This document shows, one piece after another, positions 43,851 to 52,794 of a DNA stretch of 64,000 nucleotides; position 1 is the first letter of the stretch; every line of letters begins with the position of its first letter. The position numbers and the translations under genes were made by a program. The stretch covers positions 1 to 64,000 of the forward strand of contig WQBJ01000007.1 of NCBI GenBank assembly GCA_013032095.1, given 5' to 3'. The notes under the pieces were generated by a model. It had not been told where the DNA came from, did not search any database, and was given only the letters and a program-made list of their open reading frames with translations. The DNA comes from Ruegeria atlantica (lineage in GTDB: Bacteria; Pseudomonadota; Alphaproteobacteria; Rhodobacterales; Rhodobacteraceae).

Positions 43851-45464
43851 ATGCGTCACCAATTCGAAGCTCTTCTGAAGACGCGGGCAAACCATGTGCC
43901 TTTGTCACCGTTGTCCTTCCTGCGCCGCGCCGAAAGTTTGCACGGCGCGCGAACAGCGGTGATCTATGGTGACATCCAAAGAACGTGGGCCGAAACTGCA
44001 AATCGCATTCGCGCCGTGGCCGGAGGACTGGTCGAGCTTGGCGTGCAAAAGGGCGATACCGTTTCAGTGCTGAGCCCGAACATCCCAGAACTCTTCGAGT
44101 TGCACTTTGCACTGCCGCTGACGGGTGGCGTCCTCAACACGCTGAATACGCGGTTGGAACCGGAAACCATCGCCTACATTCTGGATCACGCGGACACCAA
44201 ACTGGTGATCGTGGACCGGGAGCTTGTACCGCTTTTGTCCAAAGCCTTCGAACTACTCGGTTGGACCTTGCCAGTGGTTGAGATCGTCGATCCTGCGGTT
44301 ACGAGTGAGAGTCTCAGCGGTCAGACCTATGAGGCGCTGACCAAAGCCGCGCCCCTGCCCTCAGAATTGCCTGACGATGAATGGGATGCCATTGCGTTGA
44401 ACTACACGTCCGGCACGTCCGGGCGCCCCAAAGGCGTTGTCTATCACCATCGCGGAGCCTATCTGATGGCGCTCGGCACTGGGACTGCGTGGCAGATGCC
44501 GCCCTATCCGGTCTATCTGTCCGTTGTGCCGATGTTCCATTGTAATGGTTGGGGGCACCCGTGGTTGATGGCCATGCTCGGTGCGACGGTTGTGTTCACC
44601 CGTGTTCCGGCAGCAGACCGTATTCTGGACGCGATCCGCACCCACGGCGTAACCCATTTCGGTGCGGCACCTATCGTGTTGCAGATGCTGGCCGAAGCCG
44701 AAAGCGGTGCGGCTCCCTTCGATCCCGCGATCCGCGTGTTGACCGCAGGTGCACCGCCGCCGCCCTCGGTGCTGGAAAAGACCAAATCAATGGGATTTGA
44801 CGTCATGCAGGTCTACGGCCTGACGGAAACCTATGGCCACATCTCTCAATGCCTCTGGCAAGACGACTGGGATGATCTCTCCCCCGCCGAGCAAGCCGAA
44901 TTGCAGGCCCAACAGGGCATTGCCTTTCCGATGGTCGAAGAGGTCACCGTAATCGATCGCGGCAATGGCGCATCTGTGGCGCGTGACGGCTCAACGCAAG
45001 GGGAGATCGCCATTCGGGGCAACACGGTGATGGCGGGGTACTACAAGGACGCCGATGCCACCGCGGCAGCCTTCGAAGACGGTTGGTTCTGGTCCGGCGA
45101 CGGTGCGGTCATGCACGAAAACGGCTACATCCAAATCCGCGACCGTTTGAAAGATGTGATCATCTCGGGCGGCGAGAACATCTCGTCTGTTGAGGTCGAA
45201 GCCGTACTGTATCGACACGAAGCAGTCCAGGCCGCTGCTGTGGTGGCAATGCCCCACGAGAAATGGGGAGAAGTCCCCTGCGCTTTCGTCGAGTTGCGCG
45301 ACGAGGCTGAGACAACGGCTGACGACATCATTGCCTTCTGCCGCGACCATCTGGCCGGGTTTAAGGCCCCCAAAGCTGTCGTCTTCGAAACCCTCCCTAA
45401 AACCTCTACCGGCAAGATCCAGAAGTTCCAGCTTCGGGACCGCGCCAAGTCAATGGACCTTTGA
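43851..45464 (+). CDS. dmdB: 3-methylmercaptopropionate-CoA ligase
   Basis: A 537-residue acyl-adenylating CoA ligase. The AMP-binding P-loop NYTSGTSGRPKG is at about residues 181-192, with YGLTETYG, SGDGAVMHENGYI and the C-terminal catalytic Lys in KTSTGKIQK. It activates methylmercaptopropionate for DmdC. Start 43851 gives MRHQFEALLK; the frame opens further upstream inside dmdD. The stop is one base before the dmdA start. Confidence 0.93.
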   Translation: MRHQFEALLKTRANHVPLSPLSFLRRAESLHGARTAVIYGDIQRTWAETANRIRAVAGGLVELGVQKGDTVSVLSPNIPELFELHFALPLTGGVLNTLNTRLEPETIAYILDHADTKLVIVDRELVPLLSKAFELLGWTLPVVEIVDPAVTSESLSGQTYEALTKAAPLPSELPDDEWDAIALNYTSGTSGRPKGVVYHHRGAYLMALGTGTAWQMPPYPVYLSVVPMFHCNGWGHPWLMAMLGATVVFTRVPAADRILDAIRTHGVTHFGAAPIVLQMLAEAESGAAPFDPAIRVLTAGAPPPPSVLEKTKSMGFDVMQVYGLTETYGHISQCLWQDDWDDLSPAEQAELQAQQGIAFPMVEEVTVIDRGNGASVARDGSTQGEIAIRGNTVMAGYYKDADATAAAFEDGWFWSGDGAVMHENGYIQIRDRLKDVIISGGENISSVEVEAVLYRHEAVQAAAVVAMPHEKWGEVPCAFVELRDEAETTADDIIAFCRDHLAGFKAPKAVVFETLPKTSTGKIQKFQLRDRAKSMDL

Positions 45465-45465
45465 T

Positions 45466-46569
45466 ATGCGTTTGTTGTCCCAATCTCGCCGCCTGCGCCA
45501 GACACCCTTTTCCGAAGGGGTCGAGGACAAGGGCGTTACCGCCTATACCGTCTACAACCGGATGCTGCTGCCTACGGTTTTTGAGAGCGTCGAGGCCGAC
45601 TACCGGCACCTCAAATCTCATGTGCAGATCTGGGATGTGTCCTGCGAACGGCAGATTGAGCTGAATGGCCCGGATGCGGGCCGCCTAATGCGACGGTTAA
45701 CCCCTCGTAATCTGGAGAAAATGCAGGAAGACCAGTGCTACTACGTTCCAATTGTCGATGAGAACGGCGGCATGCTGAATGATCCGGTGGCAATCAAACA
45801 CAACGAGAATCGCTGGTGGATCTCCATCGCCGACAGCGACCTGTTGTTGTGGGTCAAGGGGTTGGCGGTAGGTGCGGGTATGGATGTGCTGGTGATAGAG
45901 CCTGACGTTTCACCTCTGGCCGTTCAAGGGCCGAAGTCGGATGACTTGATGGCGCGGGTCTTTGGCGACGAGGTGCGGGACATTCGCTTTTTCCGTTACA
46001 AACGGTTGGCGTTTCAGGACACGTCCTTTGTGGTCGCGCGCTCTGGTTACTCGAAACAAGGCGGTTATGAGATCTATGTCGAAAACGGTGCCTACGGAAT
46101 GCCATTGTGGAACGCCCTTTTCGAAGCCGGCACTGATCTAAATGTTCGCCCGGGATGTCCAAATCTGATCGAACGGATCGAAGGCGGGTTGTTGAGCTAT
46201 GGCAACGATATGACCATGGAAAACTCGCCACTGGAATGTGGTTTGGGCAAATTCTGCAAACCGGGCGAGGACAGCGACCACATAGGCATGCAAGCACTTG
46301 CGCGCGAGGCAGAAGCTGGCCCGGCCCGACAAATCCGCGCGATTTCCATAACCGGTGATCCCGTGCCCCCTGCTCGTTCAGGTTGGCCTCTGTTCAAAGA
46401 TGGATTGCGGGTTGGTCAGGTCACGTCCGCTGCTTGGTCACCGGATTTTGAAACAAACGTCGCTATTGGCATGGTCGATACCGGTCACTGGGACGCTGGT
46501 TCTATTCTGACGGTCGCAACCCCCAACGGCAATCGAAGGGCCATAGTTCAGGAAACGTTCTGGGCATAG
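45466..46569 (+). CDS. dmdA: DMSP demethylase
   Basis: A 367-residue tetrahydrofolate-dependent demethylase of the glycine-cleavage T-protein family. It removes one methyl group from DMSP to give methylmercaptopropionate and 5-methyl-THF, the first step of the pathway. Typical segments are WDVSCERQIEL, LAVQGPKSDDLM and the C-terminal TSAAWSPDFETNVAIGMV. The length is that of verified DmdA proteins (about 365-370), and co-location with dmdBCD separates it from GcvT and sarcosine/dimethylglycine paralogues. Start 45466 lies just after the dmdB stop. Confidence 0.92.
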   Translation: MRLLSQSRRLRQTPFSEGVEDKGVTAYTVYNRMLLPTVFESVEADYRHLKSHVQIWDVSCERQIELNGPDAGRLMRRLTPRNLEKMQEDQCYYVPIVDENGGMLNDPVAIKHNENRWWISIADSDLLLWVKGLAVGAGMDVLVIEPDVSPLAVQGPKSDDLMARVFGDEVRDIRFFRYKRLAFQDTSFVVARSGYSKQGGYEIYVENGAYGMPLWNALFEAGTDLNVRPGCPNLIERIEGGLLSYGNDMTMENSPLECGLGKFCKPGEDSDHIGMQALAREAEAGPARQIRAISITGDPVPPARSGWPLFKDGLRVGQVTSAAWSPDFETNVAIGMVDTGHWDAGSILTVATPNGNRRAIVQETFWA

Positions 46570-46631
46570 CCGAGGCCATGGCGACACCAGAGTCTTTGGT
46601 CTGCAATCCTTGGATGACAAGAGTGGATTCG

Positions 46632-46748
46632 ATGACAAAAACAGAAATTGAACATTATGAGCATATCCAGTTTCGGATCTCAAAAGCGATACTGGGTGAG
46701 GTTAACACGATGGTTTACGAGCGCTATCGCATGACAGCACGGCGGTAA
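46632..46748 (+). CDS. Small hypothetical ORF downstream of dmdA
   Basis: A 38-codon ORF (MTKTEIEHYE...), basic at its C-terminus, with a weak ribosome site (AAGAG). Just after it, another frame encodes a short Glu/Lys/Leu-rich coiled-coil-like stretch without a start codon (about 46792-46890). No family is recognised. The 46570-46952 interval as a whole looks like decayed sequence rather than an operon extension. Confidence 0.25.
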   Translation: MTKTEIEHYEHIQFRISKAILGEVNTMVYERYRMTARR

Positions 46749-46952
46749 GACCAAAATGTTTCTCGATCTGATTGCGGAACATCAGACGCGCAGAGGATCG
46801 CGCTGTTGAAAGCCGAGGTCGAACGACTGGAACAGCACCGGCATGGGAAGCAAGCGCTGAAGGAGAATATCCTCCGGTCGAGCCAATAGTCCGTACGGTC
46901 AGGCGAAATGGACGGCCGGTGCACAAACCCCAATTAAGAACGGTCCACAACA

Positions 46953-47354
46953 TCACAGGAACCTGTCGAACCACCCCATCAGGTCTTTGGGGTGTGTTCC
47001 GACATAGTCGTAGGCGGCAAAACGGGTCTTTTCCAGATCAAGGAGCTTCAGCTCTTTCTCTATCGTGAGCGAGTTGTAGTAATCCTCGACCATGTTCGCC
47101 CAAAGCCCTTCGGCGTCGTGAACGCTGGGCACGTGAATGGGTCGGTTCTCTGCCACACAGGCAAAGACATGATCCGCGACTTCTTGAGGATCGGCGACGT
47201 TTCCGCTTTCTGACGCGATCGCCTGCACCGCAAGATCAAGTCTTTCGCGCAACGCGCCTGAAAAAGCCACCAGTTGCACATCACCGACGTCCAACCGTTT
47301 GTCGACAGCGGCATTGAACCCTGTCGCGTAGGCTCCCGGTGTAGGTACGCGCAT
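46953..47354 (-). pseudogene. C-terminal SDR fragment fused to a foreign 5' end
   Basis: A 133-codon frame. From residue 6 on it matches the C-terminal half of SDR oxidoreductases (PGAYATGFNAAV, then DPQEVADHVFACV), but the Rossmann motif, Ser and Tyr-Lys catalytic residues are missing. The first five codons (MRVPT) and the upstream 110 bases resemble those of the truncated gene at 47712-48155. It looks like a deletion fusion that kept a promoter region but lost the front of the gene. Confidence 0.6.
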
Positions 47355-47449
47355 AACGCTGCATTCCTATCATTGGTTTTATTCAGAAAATCTGGGTGTC
47401 TTCGCCCATAATTTTGCACAGCATTTGCGCATAAGTTTGCACGGTTCGC
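47340..47449 (-). repeat. Copy A of a duplicated 5'-region element
   Basis: About 110 bases with roughly three-quarters identity to 48143-48250. It includes CATAACGCTGCATT just at the start codon, ATTTGCGCATAA (47423-47434), and two tandem 23-base units of the form GTGCAAA-N-TTATGSGC on the minus strand. It is placed immediately upstream of, and overlaps, the first codons of the SDR fragment. Confidence 0.65.
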
Positions 47450-47711
47450 TATACGCGCTCAATTGTCGATTGTCGTAGCGCGGTTCGATCAACTTGAACG
47501 CACCAAAACTCAATCAAAAGTGCATTCTGATTGGAATCATTCAACCTAAAACTGAACAAAACAACTCAATTGCGAGGTTTTGGTAGATCCCTTTCAATGT
47601 AGCGCGGCTCGGTCGGCCTTCTCGCAGCCAGCCAACTAGTGCTTTGACGCCATACAAGCTTTGCAGCAAAGGCGGCATCGATTGCTGAGCAAGTGAACTC
47701 CATCGAATTCC
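47450..47711. other. Non-coding stretch between the two truncated genes
   Basis: No gene seen. Two direct copies of GTAGCGCGGYTCGRTC (about 47475 and 47600) enclose an AT-rich tract of about 110 bases. This might be the scar of a mobile element, but no transposase remnant is recognisable. Confidence 0.35.
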
Positions 47712-48155
47712 TCAGTGCTTAATATCCCGCTTTGATAGAGCCGCTACGAGGACAGGTGCCAAAACAAGCGCCGCCAAGATCTTAAAAATATGATGCACGC
47801 CGACGAACGCAACATCACGACCAACGCTCACCGCTATGATTGACATTTCCGCCAAGCCCCCTAGTGAATAGGTCAAAACAAGTGCGACCGGGTCTGTCTC
47901 CAAGGTGTTCGTAACCGCCAATGCACCTGAGAAGGCCACATAAATCTGCACAGCGACAACCATGGTCGCTGCACCTAGAGCTGCGATCAGTGCTTTGATG
48001 GGAACTCCGGAAAACCGCGCACCAACATTAATGCCTATGAAGACCTGTACCAACGCAGTCACCGAAACCGGGATCTCGAATTCTGTCCATCCCAGCAAGT
48101 AAACGGCCGCGCTGAATATCATCGGCACTACCACACCAACTGTAGGTGCTCTCAT
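47712..48155 (-). pseudogene. C-terminal half of an AbrB-family membrane protein
   Basis: A 147-codon frame with four or five hydrophobic segments. It resembles the second repeat of AbrB-family (PF05145, ammonia-monooxygenase-like) membrane proteins, including VFIGINVGARFSG and LGGLAEMSIIAV. Complete family members have two such halves (about 350 residues), so this is probably truncated. Its first codons (MRAPT) and upstream element are shared with the SDR fragment at 46953. A functional half-size protein cannot be excluded. Confidence 0.55.
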
Positions 48156-48250
48156 AACGCTGCATTAACAGTATTGATTTCATTAAAGAAAATCTTTGAA
48201 GTTTGCCAATAATTCTGCGCGATATTTGCGCATAACTTTGCACGATTTGC
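48143..48250 (-). repeat. Copy B of the duplicated 5'-region element
   Basis: The partner of 47340-47449. On the minus strand it carries three tandem units related to GCAAA-N-TTATGSGCAAA (about 48250-48200), including ATTTGCGCATAA at 48224-48235. The motif resembles ATTTGCGTATAC in the tctC/dehydrogenase divergent promoter at 54653, which hints at a common regulator. Confidence 0.65.
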
Positions 48251-48285
48251 CCAAAAGTTTGTTCACTCCCGTTTTCGGTGCCGGA

Positions 48286-48927
48286 TTAAACCCTTCCGAA
48301 AGTTACTTTGAGGTCTGCGACTTGTTCTGCATTCAACATTCGGGTTGGCATACCACGCAGTGCCAAGAGCAACTTGGCCGTTTCTTCCAGTTCTTCTGCC
48401 GCACAGACAGCTGAGAAGAGGTCCTGTCCCGAAACGACGGGACCGTGATTGACCAATAGAACCGCACCAAATTTGCCGCCCAGTTCGCGGATCAAATCAC
48501 CGGATTTTGGATCCCCCGGCTTGACGTATGGAACCAGTTTGACCTTGCCGACACGCATCACCACATATGGCGTCAGCGGTGGAATACAGTCATTGGGATC
48601 GGTGTCTTCCAGGCAGGACAGAGCAGTGGCCCAGGTCGAATGCAGATGCACCACTGCACCCGCTTCCGGTCTCGTTTCATAGAAGGCTTGATGCAGAAAA
48701 ACCTCTTTGGTCGGCTTGTCTCCGGAAACGTGGTTGCCATCCAAATCAATCTTGGCGATGCGCTCGGGGTCAATATCGCCCAAGGTGCAATTGGTTGGCG
48801 TCATGAGGATGCCGTCGTGCAGACGTGCAGAGACGTTGCCCGCAGTTCCGACGGAAAATCCACGTGCAAACAGGGATGCGCACAGTTCCGACATCTGCCG
48901 TCGTAAAACCAATTCTTCAGAACTCAT
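48286..48927 (-). CDS. Class II aldolase-family protein, probable 3-oxo-tetronate 4-phosphate decarboxylase (OtnC-like)
   Basis: A 213-residue zinc enzyme of the class II aldolase/adducin family. Metal ligands are visible in VHLHSTWAT (two His) and NHGPVVSG. Beside a DUF1537 kinase, such proteins act as OtnC, decarboxylating 3-oxo-tetronate 4-phosphate to dihydroxyacetone phosphate. The stop of the kinase overlaps its start by four bases. It is the last gene of the minus-strand operon. Confidence 0.8.
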   Translation of the reverse strand: MSSEELVLRRQMSELCASLFARGFSVGTAGNVSARLHDGILMTPTNCTLGDIDPERIAKIDLDGNHVSGDKPTKEVFLHQAFYETRPEAGAVVHLHSTWATALSCLEDTDPNDCIPPLTPYVVMRVGKVKLVPYVKPGDPKSGDLIRELGGKFGAVLLVNHGPVVSGQDLFSAVCAAEELEETAKLLLALRGMPTRMLNAEQVADLKVTFGRV

Positions 48928-50201
48928 TTGCCGGTCTCCATCATTCTGAGAGCCTTCGCGAAAAAGTCCGGAGCGCCAAAGTTTCCAGACTTCAACGCCA
49001 TCGCAATGGGTTCAGTTTTTCCAACGCTCAGGACTGGCACGCCCGGGTCAATCTCTGGTCCAATAGACATGGCGGGAGAACCCAATGTCTCGGACACAGC
49101 CTGGGAAACCGCGCCGGAGGTTTCCCCTCCAGCCACCACCAGGCGCCTGTAGCCCTTTTGGACAAGTGCTTTTGCAGCGTTTGCAAAGAGGGCGTCCAGC
49201 TTTTCCGCTACAGCTTCCTGACCGAATTGACATTGGATCGCGCGTACATCATTCGGACTTCCCGATGAATACGCGAGCGGCGCCTGACCCGAATGCATTT
49301 CAAAGAAATCCAAAAGCGTTTGCGTGGTCACATCCCCGGACATGACGCCCGGAACTTCAATGGCCAACGTCGGATGGGACTTCGCGTGAGTTTCAATCTG
49401 CCCGCGGGTCGCACCTGAACAAGATCCAGCAAGGATCGCTGCGGGCCCGTTTATACCCTTGAATACGTTGTCGGCTCGTTCAGACGAAGTACTTACCAGG
49501 AGGTTTCTGGGTAGCCCAAGGGCTATGCCTGATCCGCCAGTAATGAGTTTGGCATCCTTTAGAGCCTCGCCCCAGGCCAGCAAATCCTCGTCCGAAATCG
49601 CATCACCTATCACAAATCGTTCTTCGGCGTTCCGCAAAGCGGCAGCAATCGCCTTTGATCCTTGCTTCACGGTGTCATTTGGCACCAACCCAACCGCTTC
49701 TTCGGTCTGACGCTGCAACCAACGCTTGATGTTCGCATCAGTCATCGGAGTAAGAGGGTGATTTTCCATCCCGGATTCGTGCAACAGTTTACCGAGCACA
49801 AAAAGATGACCGTGATAGACGGTGCGCCCGGTTGTTGGAAAGGCCGGACAGAAAACCACCTTCTGCGCGTCCAGCTCGTCGGCAAGCGCTTCCGCAACTG
49901 GGCCGATATTTCCTTCCGTCGTGGAGTCGAAGGTCGAACAATACTTGAAGATGAACTGCTGGCATCCTTGATCCGCGAGCCACCGCAAAGCACTCAAACT
50001 GTCTGCAATGGCTTCCGCGACCGGTGCAGTGCGGCTTTTAAGTGAGATCACTCCCGCTTCGATCTCCTCGTCGGCTGGGATATTCGGAACACCCGGAAAT
50101 TGCGCCGTTCGTAATCCACCTTCCGGCTCAACGCCCTTGGCCAAGGTGTTCGCAATATCACTCGCACCAGTGAAGTCGTCTGCAATGACACCGATTTTCA
50201 T
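48924..50201 (-). CDS. Four-carbon acid sugar kinase (DUF1537, OtnK-like)
   Basis: A 425-residue kinase with the N-terminal DUF1537 substrate domain (MKIGVIADDFTGASD) and the C-terminal nucleotide-binding domain (VVAGGETSGAV). Family members phosphorylate 3-oxo-tetronates or related acid sugars at C4. It is coupled by four-base overlaps to both the MBL-fold gene upstream and the aldolase gene downstream. The exact substrate is unknown, since the usual dehydrogenase and isomerase partners (LtnD, OtnI) are replaced here by other families. Confidence 0.85.
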   Translation of the reverse strand: MKIGVIADDFTGASDIANTLAKGVEPEGGLRTAQFPGVPNIPADEEIEAGVISLKSRTAPVAEAIADSLSALRWLADQGCQQFIFKYCSTFDSTTEGNIGPVAEALADELDAQKVVFCPAFPTTGRTVYHGHLFVLGKLLHESGMENHPLTPMTDANIKRWLQRQTEEAVGLVPNDTVKQGSKAIAAALRNAEERFVIGDAISDEDLLAWGEALKDAKLITGGSGIALGLPRNLLVSTSSERADNVFKGINGPAAILAGSCSGATRGQIETHAKSHPTLAIEVPGVMSGDVTTQTLLDFFEMHSGQAPLAYSSGSPNDVRAIQCQFGQEAVAEKLDALFANAAKALVQKGYRRLVVAGGETSGAVSQAVSETLGSPAMSIGPEIDPGVPVLSVGKTEPIAMALKSGNFGAPDFFAKALRMMETGK

Positions 50202-50995
50202 AATTCAATGTCCCTCGTCGGTCCTGGATCCAACCTATGGATATGCGGTGCCGCACCGACGGGAAAAATCTCACGCACAAGTGGATCATGGCCGGGCACG
50301 ATAAGTCGAGGATGCGAAACCAACCTCTCGAGCGTCTCGAAACCATCTATCATGTCTTGCAGGTCGACGACGATGGGAAAGGCTTTTCGCGCCATGAAGT
50401 TCTCGTAGTAATGCGAGGCATCAGAGGCGAGTACCATCCACCCGGCTGCCGTTCTTACGCGAACGCATTGCAACCCGCGCGAATGCCCACCGATGCAGTG
50501 CACCGTGATCCCATCTGCAATCTCGGCTTCTCCGTCGTGAAATATGACCTGGCCTGAATAGAGACGCTTTACGACCTCACAAACATGGCCAGCCGTGAAA
50601 GGCGCACGCAGGTGATCATGGCACATGCAGGGACCTGTAGCGAAGGCCATTTCCGCCGATTGCATGTGCAACTTCGCATTCGGGAACATATGCAGCCCCC
50701 CTGCGTGGTCATAATGAAGATGGGTCACGATGACCTCAGTCACCGCTTCCGGCGCGATGCCTAAGGGGCGCAGAGCCTCGCGAGCGTCCATCGCGATGGG
50801 ACGACCGCGGGCAGCGGCCTCATCGGAGTCGTAACCAGTATCGACCAGAATGACTGTGTTGCCGCGTTTGAGCACCCAAACGAAATAATCCATCGCATGA
50901 GGCGCGTCGTGATTATCATCGATGATGAAACTATCAGCTCGCGTCCGAGCGTTGCGATCTGCGTATTTCACGGCATGGATTTCCCAATCGTTCAT
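50198..50995 (-). CDS. MBL-fold metallo-hydrolase, possible lactonase
   Basis: A 265-residue metallo-beta-lactamase-fold enzyme. The di-metal motif THLHYDHAGG is near residue 94, with further ligands in GGHSRG, ASDASHY and PGHDP. It resembles the AttM/BlcC group of lactonases. In an acid-sugar operon it could open a sugar lactone; a quorum-quenching role cannot be excluded from sequence alone. It is coupled to genes on both sides. Confidence 0.82.
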   Translation of the reverse strand: MNDWEIHAVKYADRNARTRADSFIIDDNHDAPHAMDYFVWVLKRGNTVILVDTGYDSDEAAARGRPIAMDAREALRPLGIAPEAVTEVIVTHLHYDHAGGLHMFPNAKLHMQSAEMAFATGPCMCHDHLRAPFTAGHVCEVVKRLYSGQVIFHDGEAEIADGITVHCIGGHSRGLQCVRVRTAAGWMVLASDASHYYENFMARKAFPIVVDLQDMIDGFETLERLVSHPRLIVPGHDPLVREIFPVGAAPHIHRLDPGPTRDIEL

Positions 50996-51279
50996 CGGAT
51001 GACCTCGGAATACTGGTGAACTACCTTGGTGGCGATCATATCAGCCACTGCCGTATCGAAGGACTGAAAATGCGCGCTTTCTAGATGGGCAGAGAACGCC
51101 GCGCTGTCATCATAAACCTCATAGAGAAAAACTGTCTCGGGATCGTCGCCGAGGCATACGTCAAACTGCTGGCATCCGATTTCTTCACGTAAAGAGGTTG
51201 AAGCGTTTTCGACCATCAGCGGCAAAAAGGTGTCTCTCATACCGGGCTTGAGAGTGAAGGTGACAGTAACTACAAACAT
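50992..51279 (-). CDS. Antibiotic-biosynthesis-monooxygenase-fold small protein
   Basis: A 95-residue protein of the ABM (dimeric alpha/beta barrel) family, with the usual pattern of an N-terminal strand (FVVTVTFTLKPG), EIGCQQFDV, and FLYEVYDDSAAFSAHLES. Members include quinol monooxygenases and sugar-mutarotase-like proteins. It overlaps the MBL gene by four bases and shares one base with tctA, so it is an integral operon member. The role is unknown; mutarotation of the imported sugar is one possibility. Confidence 0.78.
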   Translation of the reverse strand: MFVVTVTFTLKPGMRDTFLPLMVENASTSLREEIGCQQFDVCLGDDPETVFLYEVYDDSAAFSAHLESAHFQSFDTAVADMIATKVVHQYSEVIR

Positions 51280-52790
51280 CAGACTGAAAGTCCTTTCAGA
51301 CGTGAGAAAGCGCGTTTTGCTACGGGCAGTTGGCTAAGGATCAGACCAATGTTGAGCACCAGCAGAATGGCCGCACCGGGTCGTGAAAAGAAGACCGAAA
51401 GATCCCCGTCCGACAAGAACAGCGACCGGCGGAAGGTTTCGTCAAAAAGGCTGCCCAAGATAACCCCGATAACCAACGGCGCGATTGGGTACTTCATCAG
51501 GTTCATGAAGTAGGCAACGGCACCGACGCCGAGCATCAGGTAGAGATCATTTATGCCACCGCCGACGCTGAAAGACCCAATCGTTGTCAGAACCATTACG
51601 ACTGGTAAGAAGATGGTCTGCGGGATGGCGAGTATCTTGATAAATACCCGAGCCGTGAAAAGCCCCATCAGGAACATCGTCAGGGATGCCAGCACCAGGA
51701 TCGCAACCACGCGCAGAATGATCTCCGGATCAATCGTTGGGCCCGGGATCACGTTGTTGATCTTGAAGGCCCCCATCAAAGCGGCGGCGGGTGGTGAACC
51801 GGGAATGCCCAACACCAACAGCGGGATCAGTGCGCCGCCAATACAGGCATTGTTTGCAGTCTCAGAGCACAACAGACCTTCCAAGGAGCCTTTTCCGTAC
51901 TTGTCGCCCTCGGCGGATACGGTCTTGCCAACACCGTAGCTGACCCAACCGGCTACATCTTCGCCAACGCCGGGAAGCGCTCCGATCCCTGTCCCAATCA
52001 CGCCTGACCGGCCAATGGTGGGCAGGTAGCGTCGAATAGATCGAAGGTTTGGAAGAATACGGCCTTTCATGGCCAGAACTTTTCCAGCCTCAACATGCCT
52101 CAAACCCTCGATGATTTGGGGGATTGCAAAGGCCCCCATCAAAACCGGCACAACCTGAAATCCGCTCATCAGGTAAGACCAACCGAAGGTATAGCGCGGT
52201 TCAGACAACAGAGGGTCAAGCCCCACCATGGACATCGCAAGCCCGATCAGACCGGCGATCCATCCCTTAATCACCAGGTCTTCGCTCATCAAAGTGCCAG
52301 AAAGCAGAATGCCGAACAGGGCCAGCAATGCTTTCTCCGGGCTTGCGATGTTCTTTGAAACCAAAAGCAGCGCCCAGACAAAAATCAAAAGCGTGATGGT
52401 TCCGATAACTGTGCCAATGAAACTGGCCGTCGTGGTCAGCCCTAGTGCTTCGCCCCCTCGACCCGCTTTGGCCAGAGGGAAGCCATCCATGGCCGTCGCC
52501 GCGCTGGCTGCCGTGCCCGGAATGTTCAGCAAAATAGACGGGTAAGAGCCGCCGTAAATCGCACCGACATAGGCCCCGAGCAAAGCGATGAGCGAATAGT
52601 CGAGCGGGATTTTGTTGCCGAAGAAACCCGTCAGGATCGTCACTGCCAGCGTTGCTGTCAGGCCGGGCAATGCGCCGAACGTGATGCCCAGGAACACGGA
52701 TGCAATCAAGTACAGATAGGTCAGCGGGTCTACTGCCAGACCCACGAATGCGGTCCCAAATCCAGCCAGTTGCGAAAGGATAAAGTCCAT
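51279..52790 (-). CDS. tctA: Tripartite tricarboxylate transporter large membrane subunit TctA
   Basis: A 503-residue integral membrane protein with about eleven or twelve segments and family motifs GALPGLTATLAVTILTGF-like near the N-terminus and LPGVGEDVAGW. With TctB and TctC it forms a secondary carrier driven by an ion gradient and fed by a periplasmic binding protein. It lies in the acid-sugar operon, so its substrate is probably the organic acid degraded by the neighbouring enzymes. Confidence 0.93.
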   Translation of the reverse strand: MDFILSQLAGFGTAFVGLAVDPLTYLYLIASVFLGITFGALPGLTATLAVTILTGFFGNKIPLDYSLIALLGAYVGAIYGGSYPSILLNIPGTAASAATAMDGFPLAKAGRGGEALGLTTTASFIGTVIGTITLLIFVWALLLVSKNIASPEKALLALFGILLSGTLMSEDLVIKGWIAGLIGLAMSMVGLDPLLSEPRYTFGWSYLMSGFQVVPVLMGAFAIPQIIEGLRHVEAGKVLAMKGRILPNLRSIRRYLPTIGRSGVIGTGIGALPGVGEDVAGWVSYGVGKTVSAEGDKYGKGSLEGLLCSETANNACIGGALIPLLVLGIPGSPPAAALMGAFKINNVIPGPTIDPEIILRVVAILVLASLTMFLMGLFTARVFIKILAIPQTIFLPVVMVLTTIGSFSVGGGINDLYLMLGVGAVAYFMNLMKYPIAPLVIGVILGSLFDETFRRSLFLSDGDLSVFFSRPGAAILLVLNIGLILSQLPVAKRAFSRLKGLSV

Positions 52791-52794
52791 CCGG

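Noticed and set aside
47450-47711. Insertion sequence
   Set aside because: Short direct repeats are present, but there are no terminal inverted repeats or transposase remnant that I can recognise.
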